Assembly: GCA_012295275.1 (NCBI GenBank)
Contig: CM022668.1
Location: forward strand, 5,306,083 to 5,370,082
From: Chrysomallon squamiferum
Lineage: Eukaryota; Mollusca; Gastropoda; Neomphalida; Peltospiridae
Length of the DNA stretch: 64,000 bases
Direction: 5' to 3'
Shown: piece after piece, positions 1 through 9,333 of the stretch
How the letters are laid out: every line of letters begins with the position of its first letter
How positions within the stretch are numbered: position 1 is the stretch's first letter
Program-made: the position numbers and the translations under genes
The notes under the pieces: generated by a model
Database searches by the model: none
What the model saw: only the letters and a program-made list of their open reading frames with translations
Told to the model about the DNA's origin: nothing

Positions 1-267
1 AAGAAAAACAAAAATGAAACCTAGATCATGTATTTTATTTATATTTTTTGAAAGAACAACAAGAAATGATTCACCTGCATAGTTCTACTCTCTGTTATTT
101 TATCATTTTACGTTATTATTAGCAAATAATTGACATCGTAAAACAAATAAAGAAATCAGATTAAGCTGCACATATTTTAATTTTATAGCAGAACTTACTT
201 TGAGTTGTGTTACTTATTTATTAATTTTTAATTTTTAATTTTTCAATTATTTATTAAAAATCACCAG

Positions 268-360
268 CAAATCAGAATCCAAACGTCGTACAGCAGTTAG
301 AAAGAACTGATGTAGACCAGGATCCTGTCCCCTACTACAAAATGGATGCTAATCCTCGAG
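268..360 (+). CDS. Gene 0: linker exon leading into caspase p20
   Basis: This 93-nt exon follows an acceptor ending CACCAG and stops before the donor GTATAT. It enters and leaves in phase 1 and is open throughout. It encodes the prodomain-to-p20 linker, ending in YYKMDANPRG, the conserved strand that starts a caspase catalytic domain (caspase-8 has YQMKSKPRG here). It is nearly identical to the exon at 5715-5807. The upstream exons of this copy lie outside the window. The exon assignment rests on homology to the other copies and on the join to 874-972. Confidence 0.85.
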
Positions 361-873
361 GTATATTTTCAAATAAATATTTTACTAATTTGGGATCAGC
401 AGGAAGAGGCGTCTTTAATAACAGTAATAGATTTGGTACAAACAATATAGGTGAGAGGTATAATATGTCAAACATACATATTCATTCATGTTTTTATGCC
501 TTTGTGATTTGTTTGGTGCTGTTTTTGTTTAGACGATTTCACTCTCTGAAAGAGATAAAATGAAAAAAAAAATATGAAAAAAGGATTGAAATTCATGAAT
601 AATTAGGAAAAGTTAATAAATAAACAAATATAATAATAATAAGATAATGATGATGAATGAATGAGCAAACAACAAAAACATTCCCCAGTGTATAAGTCAT
701 GAATCCCTGCTCTTATTCCACCTAATGTATTCTGATGAGTGATTCTTAAACACAGACAGACTGGGTTTCCAAGTTTCATCTCTCATTCTGTCTCTCTGCT
801 TCTTTCCGTCTACCTGCCTTATATTTATCCTTTAAATATATAAATGTATGTTTTTTTTTCTGTTTTATTCTAG

Positions 874-972
874 GAATATGTTTAATAATCAACAATAGAG
901 ATTTTAAGAAGGATTCAGTGAAGCCAGGAGCTAAAATGTTGGAAAAAAGAGAGGGAACTGATGTAGATGCAG
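874..972 (+). CDS. Gene 0: caspase p20 first exon (intact)
   Basis: This 99-nt phase 1-1 exon lies between a TTCTAG acceptor and a GTAACT donor. Joined to 268-360 it reads PRGICLIINNRDF and then KREGTDVDA, the typical start of caspase p20. The Arg of REGTD corresponds to an S1-pocket arginine that binds the P1 aspartate. Unlike its twin at 6331-6428, this copy has no frameshift. The next exons (p20 with catalytic His/Cys, and p10) would follow but are lost in or beyond the N gap at 1301-1500. Confidence 0.88.
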
Positions 973-1300
973 GTAACTTTTACTTTGAAAGAGAATAGCA
1001 GTAACAACAACAACAACAATAGTAGTAATAATAAAATAACAGCATCAATAACAATAACAGTAATAATAATATTGGTAATCAAATTAATCAAATAATTATA
1101 AGATAGTAATTGTAATAAAAGTAATAATAATGGTAATGAAGTTTCATTTACATATGGCAAGTATCTTTCTCTCTCTCTTATACATAGTGTTTTTGAAATG
1201 AAATCCATACAACATTTAGATATTTATGCAGAGATTTATTCATTTCCATAATTAATTATATCCCATTTTTTTCAATTTCTGAATATGTATAGCAGTTGCA

Positions 1301-1500
1301 NNNNNNNNNNNNNNNNNNNNNNNNNNNNNNNNNNNNNNNNNNNNNNNNNNNNNNNNNNNNNNNNNNNNNNNNNNNNNNNNNNNNNNNNNNNNNNNNNNNN
1401 NNNNNNNNNNNNNNNNNNNNNNNNNNNNNNNNNNNNNNNNNNNNNNNNNNNNNNNNNNNNNNNNNNNNNNNNNNNNNNNNNNNNNNNNNNNNNNNNNNNN
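1301..1500. other. Assembly gap (200 N)
   Basis: Exactly 200 N, a usual placeholder size, so the true length is unknown. The left side is caspase intron sequence following the p20 first exon of gene 0. The right side is the promoter region of gene A. The missing part should therefore contain the rest of gene 0, or nothing if the two sides are falsely duplicated. Confidence 0.99.
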
Positions 1501-1504
1501 TTTT

Positions 1505-1883
1505 ATTTTCGTTAATGATCCATATTCAGTACAAATAAAACCTTTAGCTAACAGTACCAACACCAGTTACTCGCCACGAACTGCGCATGCTTTCGCTAAG
1601 CTACGGTGCTGTTCGATTGTTGCAAACCGGTTTTTTATTCTCACAGTTTGGAAACGTACATTTTCAAGAAAGCGTCATTCTCTATGTTTTCTGGTTTTAG
1701 CCCAGACAATCATCAGCAAACCGGTTTTGGCTGCCAGGTATCTTGACATTACAAACGAACAGGGATTTAAGCAAGGGAAAATCCTTTTTGGAAAGTCGTG
1801 GAAAGGACTGTGCTGATCAAGTTATAAATATAATTCCACTGAAGGATAGAATATTTAAGCTTGTACTAGCTGTGGACTGGTAG
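1505..1883 (+). promoter_or_regulatory. Gene A promoter and untranslated first exon (promoter copy P1)
   Basis: The block recurs at 25481-25866 and, more diverged, at 28280-28620, so it moves as a unit with this gene family. All three copies keep TATAAATA (here 1823-1830), a perfect TATA-box match, which would place the start near 1853. A short leader then ends at a candidate donor TAG/GTAAAA at 1884. About 200 bases upstream of the TATA box there is a less AT-rich conserved block around GCGCATGCTTTCGC (near 1585) that could hold factor sites. Function is inferred from conservation and position only. Confidence 0.55.
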
Positions 1884-2034
1884 GTAAAAAGCGTAACGTA
1901 GTTTAAAAGAATCAATTATTGTCTAAAACAACCAGTTATTGTCTTAAAACAACGTGTTAATGTTATTAACATTGTGACAGTGTTAGTTTTCGTTGATTTT
2001 CTACATACCCTGTGTCTAATAAATAAGAAACAAA

Positions 2035-2816
2035 ATGTCTAACACTTTGCGAATGAATGCAGAGGACGAGGGAGGTTTTGATTTCAGATGTGTACTACTT
2101 GAAGTTGATGGTGACCTGCACAAGGAGGACATTGATTCACTGAAATTCTTGTGTCGCGAGTTTGCTCCATTGAGTCGACTGGAACATATAAAGAACGGAA
2201 CTGAACTGTTCAGCCTTCTTGAGAAAACAGGCAAACTGAAAGAAACAAATAAGTGGGTTTTGGCCGAGATGTTAAAACGTATTATGAGGTTAGATCTGGT
2301 GGAAACATTGCAGGTTGATGAGAAAGAACTGGATACATATCTATCCATACATGGATCAAATTTTTCACCATACAGAAATCTACTTCTTGATCTTTCTGAT
2401 GAAATCGGTGAAGAGGACTTGCATAAGTTGTTGTTTTGTTCTGGAGACATTCCTAGAGCGAAGCAACAAAAGATTCACAGTGTGCTGGATTTTTTTCTCA
2501 TTCTTGAACAGATGAAAAAAAATTAGTCCTGAAAATGTTGACATTTTGGAAGGTTCTCTTAAGCAGATAGGAAGATTAGATTTAGTAGAAAATATAAAGA
2601 ACTTCAAACAGAAGATGAATGTAAATATAACCTCTACAGTGGATCAGTCAGCTGTGATTACATTTGGAAGGACCAGTACACGTGAAGAACAAGTACAACA
2701 TCCAAAACAAAAGATACAAGTAGTCTATCCCAGTGAGCCAACAAAGCCTGGTAGGACAACAGCGAGGGTTGTACCAGAGAATCCTCAACCAACACAAAGT
2801 CCTGCTTCAGAACCAG
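2035..2816 (+). pseudogene. Gene A: tandem death-effector-domain exon with frameshift
   Basis: The ATG at 2035 follows a leader shared with gene C. DED1 spans about residues 14-90 and DED2 about 110-190. Each ends in a helix carrying the RxDL charge motif typical of DEDs (RLDLVETL, and RLDLVENI in the second). The arrangement matches the caspase-8/CFLAR prodomain. After MKK near 2513 there are eight A where gene C has seven, so the frame runs into TAG. The correct frame resumes immediately and stays open through a Pro/Gln-rich tail to the phase-1 donor at 2817. A homopolymer error would explain this as well as a real mutation. Confidence 0.85.
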
Positions 2817-3330
2817 GTAAAAAACAAAAAAAAAAACAACCCCAAAACCTTCTTAAATGACCCAAGAATCATGTATTGTAAATTTTTATTTTCACAAAAA
2901 ATAAAAAAAATAAAAGCAGTGTAATAATATTCCTGTAAAGGATCAGATTACATTAGTGTTTCTACCATTTATTCTCAAGGATTTCCATATTTTAACTTAT
3001 CTTATTAGTTCTATCAATTATTTCAACTTTTCTGTTATTTATTATGCCTTCAACAATTTCATCATTACTAATAAACAAAATAATACCACAATAAAATGGA
3101 AAATGTCAACATCTATAATTAATCAGTGTAATTACTTTTATTCAAATACTTTATTATTAGCAAACATTTATCACCAGTAAACTAATAAAATCAATAATAT
3201 ATAAATATATATTTATAGTTTTTGTTTGCATTTCAAAATATTCACTTTAAATTGAAATGCTTACTTTTACTTCCTTTTATTAATTAAGTTTCTTATTTTT
3301 ATTTTTTCTTCAGTATTATGTGTGAAATTT

Positions 3331-3690
3331 GTAGATCTGTATTTAAGTAGTGATTCCCTGGTTTCTTTTCTGAATTAAACAATTAATCGTTTTGACATGT
3401 TTTCACTTACATAGAACATTTAGATCTGTATTTAAGTAGTGATTCCCTGGTTTCTTTTCTGAACTAAACAATTAATCTTTTTGACATGTTTTCACTTACA
3501 TAGAACATTTAGATCTGTATTTAACCAGTGATTCCCTGGTTTCTTTTCTGAATTAAACAATTAATCCTTTTGACATGTTTTCACTTACATAGAACATTTA
3601 GATCTGTATTTACGTAGTGATTCCCTGGTTTCTTTTCTGAATTAAACAATTAATCCTTTTGACATGTTTTCACTTACATAGAACATTCTG
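3331..3690 (+). repeat. Minisatellite, about 4 units of 90 bp
   Basis: Four near-identical units start at about 3331, 3421, 3510 and 3599. Each begins AGATCTGTATTTAA and contains GTGATTCCCTGG and TTTTCACTTACATAG. They lie in the intron between the DED and DD exons. Single copies of the unit occur at the same intronic position in cluster D (about 45440 and 46250) and partly in copy B (about 18780), so the expansion is specific to gene A. Confidence 0.9.
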
Positions 3691-3965
3691 CTTGCAAAGA
3701 TCAGGGAGTGTCTTTAGTTATCTCTTTCTGGTTTTTTTCTTTCTTTTATTAATTATTTGTCTATTTATCGATTACATTTTGTTCATTATTCATTCATTGA
3801 TTCATTCATCATCATTATAATTATTATCATTCGATTCATTGTCATCATTGTATTATTATTATTTTATCATATTTTTATGTTTATGTTAAATTTCTTAATT
3901 ATTCATTATTGTTTGATTCATTTCTCATATATATATATATATTTATTTATTTATTTTTTTCCCAG

Positions 3966-4253
3966 CTATACCTGATACACTTATCCGTGATATTGCTCTG
4001 CATATATCAAACACGCAGTTCTTTGCCCTTGGAACCCAGTTGAATATTCCTGACTTAACACTACAAGATTTGAGTCAGTATTATCATTCACCTCTTGAGA
4101 GAAATACTAACATGATCAAACTGTGGCTCCAAATGATAAATAGCACTCATGATAGAAAAAAGATAATAACAGATTTGTCCAAGGCCATGAGGAACTGTGA
4201 AATGACACAAACAGCAGCAGCACTGGAAACCATGTTTGGAATACAGCCACAAG
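3966..4253 (+). CDS. Gene A: death-domain exon
   Basis: This 288-nt exon (96 codons, phase 1-1) lies between TTTCCCAG and the donor GTAATG and is fully open. The translation has a six-helix death-fold pattern: LIRDIALHI, then FFALGTQLNI, then a helix with MIKLWLQM, then ITDLSKAMRN, ending in ALETMFG. The W in the LWLQ helix and the spacing of hydrophobics match death domains better than DED or CARD. A DD between the DEDs and the protease is not part of vertebrate caspase-8 or -10. The DD assignment is by eye. Related exons lie at 18919, 30543, 31222 and 45754. Confidence 0.75.
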
Positions 4254-4524
4254 GTAATGTTTTTGTTTGAAGTAAATCAGCTCTCTAAAAACACAAAACA
4301 GTTGGCAAATATTCTAGAGTTCAGAGAGTGTAAAGTTTTAAGTTATTTCAGTGTCATTACTATTATACCTCGGAACTTTATCACAAAATATCATTCACCA
4401 GTAACTAAATATTTTTATGATTTTATGTATCTAGTAACATTTTATATGTGTGTGCGTGTGTAATTTTTATTGATTTCTAAAGTTTCATCTTCTGTTAATA
4501 TTTAATGAGAAATTTTTCTTTGAG

Positions 4525-4580
4525 ATCCAGAGATCAGTATAAGAGGGAAAAGGGCACATGAAGCTAACAGAACAGAAGAG
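4525..4580 (+). pseudogene. Gene A: micro-exon copy 1 with altered donor
   Basis: This is a relative of the 51-nt micro-exon: DPEISIRGKRAHEANRT is readable. The usual donor right after AACAGAACAG is lost. The next GT follows five bases later (AAGAG/GTAATA), giving 56 nt, which would break the phase 1-1 rule. It is probably skipped, with the intact copy at 4879 used instead. Confidence 0.6.
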
Positions 4581-4649
4581 GTAATAATACATTTTATAAA
4601 TTTTTCATAGCTTTTGGACATTTTTTCTTTATTCATTCATTCATCATTA

Positions 4650-4652
4650 TTA

Positions 4653-4720
<68 letters not shown>
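4650..4720. repeat. (TTA)n microsatellite
   Basis: About 23 uninterrupted ATT/TTA triplets in the intron between the two micro-exons of gene A. Confidence 0.95.
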
Positions 4721-4878
4721 TAGCTTATTTATTAAATTTTCTTACTTATCTGTTATTCTATTGCTTTTTCACATTTTTATTTTTATTTGAACTTTTTCTT
4801 TCACAAAGTGGAAAGATTAAACTATTTCAGTGTTGTTATCTTCTCTGTTTACTTTTTATGAAAATATTTTGGTCTCAG

Positions 4879-4929
4879 GTAAAGAAATCAGCATGAGAGA
4901 ACAAAGAGCACAGGTATCTAACAGAACAG
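4879..4929 (+). CDS. Gene A: 51-nt linker micro-exon
   Basis: The exon lies between GGTCTCAG and GTAATT and has exactly 17 codons in phase 1-1. It encodes a charged stretch reading KEISMREQRAQVSNRT, part of the linker between the death domain and the caspase core. No domain is recognisable. Because it is phase-symmetric it can be included, skipped or repeated. Homologues occur at 32067, 43805, 44763, 46492 and 46950 on the plus strand, and shortened ones at 57680, 58465 and 60222 on the minus strand. Confidence 0.7.
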
Positions 4930-5714
4930 GTAATTATATATTTTATTAATTTTTCATTGCTTATTTTTCTAATAATGAAGTACAGAATAAGAAGATATTT
5001 GTGACTTCGTTACTTTTTAAACAGTTAGTATAAATCTGTTTACATCCAGTTGATTGTTTTATGAGTCTAATTATTTTTATTTAATATTATATTATTAGCA
5101 GTAATTTATAGTAATTTATAAATTTATATATACAAAATATGTTTTTTACCTTTTCTATCTTTTAAACAAAAGTATACATTTTAAAATTTTTCTGTTTGTT
5201 TTCAGTTGATTGAACATATTTATTTTGTTACTTTTTAAATTTTTGGAGGCCAGTGATTTTATTATGGAGGCCAGTCTTTTCTGTTTAAAATATACGAGAA
5301 ACTTTGTATTACCACAAATCAAGTAAACTTACAACATTGTAACATGAATTTAATCTGACCATAATATTGACGTGTAATATTGCTAGTCAGTATCATTCCA
5401 ATTTAATAAAGGTAATTTATTTCTGGTATATGGCTTGAAGAAAATAAATAAAAAATGTGACCTTAGACCTGGTACCAATATGTATTTTATTTATATTTTT
5501 TTAAAGAACAGCAAAAAAAATGATTCACCTGCTTGGTTCTAGTCTTTGTTATTTTATCATTTTCTATTATTATTAGCAAATAAGTGACATCGCAAAACAA
5601 ATAAAGAAATCAGATTAAGCTGCATATATTTTAATTTTATAGCAGAACTTACTTTGAGTTGTGTTACTTATTTATTAATTTTTAATTTTTGAATTATTTA
5701 TTACAAATCACCAG

Positions 5715-5807
5715 CAAATCAGATTCCAAACGTTGTACAGCAGTTAGAAAGAACTGATGTAGATCAGGGTCCTGTCCCCTACTACAAAATGGATGCTAAT
5801 CCTCGAG
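5715..5807 (+). CDS. Gene A: linker exon leading into p20
   Basis: This 93-nt phase 1-1 exon follows CACCAG and stops before GTATAT. It encodes 31 residues ending in YYKMDANPRG, the first strand of the caspase fold, with two aspartates (TDVDQD) that could be an activation cleavage site. That site is an inference. It is open and matches the gene 0 exon at 268-360. Confidence 0.85.
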
Positions 5808-6330
5808 GTATATTTTCAAATAAATATTTTATTAATTTGGGATCAGCAGGAAGAGGCCTCTTTAATAACAGTATATTTGGTACAAACAATATAGGTGAGA
5901 GGTATATGTCACACAAGCATTTTCATTCATCTTTTTTTATGCCTTTGTGATTTGTTTGATGCTGTTTATGTTTAACTATTTCACTCTCTGAAAAAAAGAG
6001 TTAAAATGAAAAAAAATATGAAAAAGGATTGAAATTACGAATAATTAGAAAAAGTTAATAAATAAACAAATATAATAATAATAAGATAATGATGATGAAT
6101 GAATGAGCAAACAACAAAATGTAGATTTGAATTCCCCAGTGTATAAGTCATGAATCCCTGCTCTTATTCCAGCTAATGTATTCTGATGAGTGATTCTTAA
6201 ACACAGACAGACTGGGTTCTCCAAGTACGCATCTCTCATTCTGTCTCTCTGCTTCTCTCCGTCTACCTGCCTTATATTTATACTTTATATTTCCATTAAA
6301 TGTATGTTTTTTTCTTCTGTTTTATTCTAG

Positions 6331-6428
6331 GAATATGTTTAATAATCAACAATAGAGATTTTCAGAAAGATTCAGTGAAGCCAGGAGCTAAAGATTTGCA
6401 AATAGAGAGGGAACTGATGTAGATGCAG
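6331..6428 (+). pseudogene. Gene A: p20 first exon with one-base deletion
   Basis: The exon is 98 nt instead of the 99 nt seen in three sister copies (874, 33661 and the minus copy at 51005). It opens correctly (GICLIINNRDFQKDSVKP) but one base is lost around 6390-6400, where gene 0 reads AAAATGTTGGAAAAAAGAG. The frame then ends in TAG inside the GTDVDA codons. The flanking splice sites are intact. The surrounding substitutions differ from gene 0 at several bases, which makes this lesion look more like real divergence than a simple homopolymer error. Confidence 0.85.
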
Positions 6429-6980
6429 GTAACTGTTACTTTGAAAGAGAATAGTAGTAACAACAACAACAACAATAGTAATAATAAAAATAACAGCATC
6501 AGTAACAATAACAGTAATAATAATATTGGTAATAAAATTACTTCTAATGACAAATAATTATAAGATAGTAATTGTAATAAAAGTAATAATAATGGTAATG
6601 AAGGTTTGTTTACATATGGCAAGTATCTTTCTCTCTCTCTTATACATAGTGTTTTTGAAATGAAATCCATACAATATTTAGATATTTATAGAGAGATTTA
6701 TTCATTTCCATAATTAATTATATCCCATTTTTTCACCTTTCAGAATATGTATAAAGGAAGGAAATCAATGCTCAAACACCATCTATTAAATTTTATTTTT
6801 TTTTTTTTTTTCATACCAACATACACATACACACACATCAGTATTTCATACAAATTTTATTTCTAGTTACGCTGAAAGAAACCTTTTAAAAAAAATATTT
6901 GATATTTATGTTTGAACACACACATACACACATCAGTTATCATACTTAGTTTAAAAAGATGTATAATGTTTCCTTTCTAG

Positions 6981-7280
6981 GAGAACTGAGAAAAACTTTC
7001 AGTAATCTTCAATTTATCGTCGAAGAAAAAACAAATTTGACTGACACTGACATGGTTGAGGCTGTAAAGGACCTGGCTTTGTCTGATCACAGTGGCTATG
7101 ACTGTTTTGTGTGTTGTATTTTGTCACACGGAGACAAAGGTGTGATATACGGATGTAACGGTTTGCCTGTACGGATCAGAGACTTGACTGGACCATTTAG
7201 ACCTGAGTCGTGTCCAACACTGAGTGGGAAACCAAAGTTGTTTTTCATGCAGGCTTGTCAGGGTGAAGAAGAACAAAAAG
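6981..7280 (+). CDS. Gene A: caspase p20 catalytic exon (intact)
   Basis: This 300-nt, 100-codon phase 1-1 exon lies between TTTCTAG and GTATGT. It carries the catalytic histidine in CCILSHGDKGVIYG and the catalytic cysteine in FFMQACQG. The Gln before Ala-Cys is the S1-pocket residue. It also has the DMVEAVKDLALSDHSGYDCFVC segment that precedes the His loop in caspase-8. All key p20 residues are present. This is the only copy of this exon in the window free of a frame lesion. Confidence 0.95.
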
Positions 7281-7614
7281 GTATGTATGGCAGCTGTTAA
7301 AAATAATTTCTCAAAACTACATATATGATTTTCTGTTGTATTTAGTCAGATACATATTATACTGAGTGGCCTAAATCTGTGAAAATTGCCATGTCATTGT
7401 TTAATACATGAGAAAGACATTTTGGGGTTTAAGAATTTGCTACAAATTTATACTAACATTGTCCACAAATGATAACATTTTTTGTGTTTATTTGTTCTAA
7501 AATACTTCATGTATAGTTACAAATATCTGTATGGATTTTGGTATGAGTTTGTATGTAATTAGGATTAATATTTTTAAAATATCAGAACTTAATTTCTAAT
7601 ACATCTATTTACAG

Positions 7615-7798
7615 GATATGATACAGAGATAGACAGTGATATTGAAAAGGATGTTCAGCAGGAAGAAACAATCCCAAATGAAGCAGATTTTCTGTTAGGA
7701 TATGCCACAGTACCAGGTTTTGTGTCTTACAGATCAACATCAACTGGATCCTGGTACATCACAAAACTGACAGAAATTTTAAATAAATATGCTAAAAA
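7615..7798 (+). CDS. Gene A: intersubunit linker and p10 first exon
   Basis: This 184-nt exon enters in phase 1 and leaves in phase 2. It begins with an acidic linker (DTEIDSDIEKD) with several Asp sites suited to self-cleavage between p20 and p10. Next comes QQEETIPNEADFLLGYATVP, and then SYRSTSTGSWYITKLTEIL, which is the p10 substrate-groove region; its Arg in SYRS matches the second S1 arginine of caspases. The short QQEETIP stretch is the ancestral form of the repeat hugely expanded in copy F. Confidence 0.93.
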
Positions 7799-8774
7799 GT
7801 AAGTAAATGAATTTTATAACTGTATAAAATCTTAAGGGGAAACTTAAGAATCAGCTTGAAGATTACAACTAATGTATTCTTGCAGAAATGACATATAATG
7901 CAGAAACATGGACACAAACAAGACAGACAAAGAACAAACTAACAACCAGACAAAATAATTGTTAAGCATCACATCATGACCAAAAACCAACTCACCTGTA
8001 TATGATGAAACAAAAGTCGTAGATATCTCTGATCAGGTTAGAAGCAGAACACAACAGCTGACCGATGATGATGAAATTTTGAAAATATACAAATATTTTT
8101 TTTAAACTATTGAGTTAGTCTCAGTCTTGTGACATCACTGAAATGTTGTCTTGAGGATTATTTTATCAGTATAAAAAAGAGGATCATCTACCTGTTCAGG
8201 AGATAAAGATATGCAGTTTACAGATTGCTTTTATGTTCACAATATTGACTGCCTGTTTGGAAATAGATTGGAGGTCAAACACCTTTTAGTACTATTTATG
8301 TTTAGATATATACAACTGTTGCATTATTAAAATAAAAATAGAAAAACACTGGTTTAAGAAGTTTGGGTACCACTGTTTGCTGTGACTTTGTCTAAGTGTT
8401 TTGTGATGTCACATGTTGTTAACTAATACTGTTAGCTGGATGATGATTTTTCTAGGCAGGGCAAATTGATTACTGTAATAAAACTTTCAATCAGTAAATC
8501 ACGAAATTTAGTAGAATTCATGCACACGATATGTAATATATATAATGTACATATGTTAGAAACATCTTTTACATATGACTGTATTTTAGTTGGAACCTGT
8601 GAAGGAATGTTCCTACATTATCATGTTAACTAAAATGTACAAGAAATCATTTCGGTTCTCCTTTCTGATCTTTTAAGAAAGTAATAAAAACATAATACAG
8701 CTGGGACTTACATACAGATCTGTTTTATACATATATATATTTAACTTTTTTTTATTTTTTTTTATATTTTTCAG

Positions 8775-8830
8775 AGAGGACATGTATATGTTATGTAAAG
8801 AAAACGATGAATATTACTATTTATTACTTT
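8775..8830 (+). pseudogene. Gene A: truncated terminal-exon copy 1
   Basis: It starts with the shared acceptor TTTTTCAG/AGAGGACAT and continues with GTATGTAAAGAAAACGATGAA-like sequence seen in the third copy, then breaks off into AT-rich sequence. It lacks the conserved end of p10. It is a partial duplicate or deletion product, or a decoy acceptor. Confidence 0.6.
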
Positions 8831-8863
8831 TTAAAATTTATTTTCATTTTATATATTTTTCAG

Positions 8864-8996
8864 AGAGGACATCCTCAGTTTGCTCTTGTTAGTAAATAAT
8901 GAAGTATGGAAACGGAACGCCACGATGAATTATGGTACATACAAGCAGTCCCCAGCACCATTGTACACACTGAGGAAGAAGCTGATATTCAAGTGA
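8864..8996 (+). CDS. Gene A: terminal p10 exon, copy 2
   Basis: It follows the acceptor TTTTTCAG, enters in phase 2 and ends in TGA. It encodes the last 44 residues of p10: EDILSLLLVNNEVWKRNA, then KQSPAPLYTLRKKLIF and a terminal Lys. The ending closely matches the caspase-8 ending QPTFTLRKKLVFP. Intact. It is one of three usable last exons within 470 bases. Confidence 0.88.
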
Positions 8997-9029
8997 AGCA
9001 GAACTTTTTAAACTGTATATATTTTTCAG

Positions 9030-9163
9030 AGAGGACATCCTCAGTTTGCTCTTGTTAGTAAATAATGAAGTATGTAAAGAAAACGCCACGATGAATGATG
9101 GTACATACAAGCAGTCCCCAGCACCATTGTACACACTGAGGAAGAAGCTGATATTCAAGAGAA
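9030..9163 (+). CDS. Gene A: terminal p10 exon, copy 3, stop codon lost
   Basis: It is nearly identical to copy 2 (EVCKENATMNDGTYKQ instead of EVWKRNATMNYG) but the final TGA is AGA. The frame therefore runs on through the 49-nt spacer (RSRTFHLYSYFKLNIYF) and straight into copy 4 in the same frame, ending at 9333. Used as a last exon it would give a p10 with two tandem C-terminal segments. Confidence 0.8.
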
Positions 9164-9212
9164 GCAGAACTTTTCATTTGTATAGTTATTTTAAACTGAA
9201 TATATATTTCAG

Positions 9213-9333
9213 AGAGGACATCCACGATTTGCTGCTGTTAGTAAATAACAAAGTATGTAAAAGAAATGTCAGAATGATGAAGCAGTCACCAGCACTGTTC
9301 AGCACATTGAGGAAGAAGCTGATATTCACGTGA
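9213..9333 (+). CDS. Gene A: terminal p10 exon, copy 4
   Basis: The acceptor TATTTCAG/AGAGGACAT is kept. It encodes EDIHDLLLLVNNKVCKRNV, then KQSPALFSTLRKKLIFT and a TGA stop. It is four codons shorter than copies 2 and 3 (in-frame loss before KQSP). Sequence divergence from copies 2 and 3 shows it is the oldest duplicate. It is open both as an exon of its own and as a continuation of copy 3. Confidence 0.82.

Larger units (their letters stand above)
5463..6745 (+). repeat. Segment duplicated at 1-1290
   Basis: The whole block, introns included, is nearly identical to the window's first 1.29 kb. Both contain a linker exon, the same intron landmarks and a p20 first exon. The similarity stops close to the N gap on the left copy. 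The high intron identity implies a recent tandem duplication or an uncollapsed second haplotype. Confidence 0.85.
1853..9333 (+). pseudogene. CASP8-like: Gene A: DED-DED-DD caspase-8-like gene, two frameshifts
   Basis: This gene-level entry joins the exons listed below: 2035-2816, 3966-4253, 4879-4929 (and damaged 4525-4580), 5715-5807, 6331-6428, 6981-7280, 7615-7798 and one of the last exons at 8864-9333. The product would be about 640 residues: two DEDs, a death domain, a linker, and p20 and p10 protease subunits with the catalytic His and Cys. Members of this family are cytosolic initiator caspases activated by dimerisation on adaptor complexes. Two lesions break the frame: one extra A in an A run near 2513 (second DED) and a one-base loss in 6331-6428 (p20). 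Every other exon is intact and splice sites are good, so either recent pseudogenisation or assembly error is possible. Confidence 0.8.

Noticed and set aside
1252-1563. Frames running through the N gap
   Set aside because: They consist mostly of unknown residues and have no support.
2016-2450. 144-codon minus-strand frame opposite the DED exon
   Set aside because: It is a shadow of the DED coding strand with no homology of its own.
2505-2530. Programmed ribosomal frameshift at the A run in the second DED
   Set aside because: An A-rich slippery site is possible, but gene C has the uninterrupted frame at the same place and no stimulatory structure is evident. An indel or sequencing error is simpler.
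915-6670. Minus-strand Leu-rich frames at 915-1208 and 6362-6670
   Set aside because: Antisense of the p20 first exon plus an AAT/AAC-rich intron. The Leu runs come from the triplet repeat.
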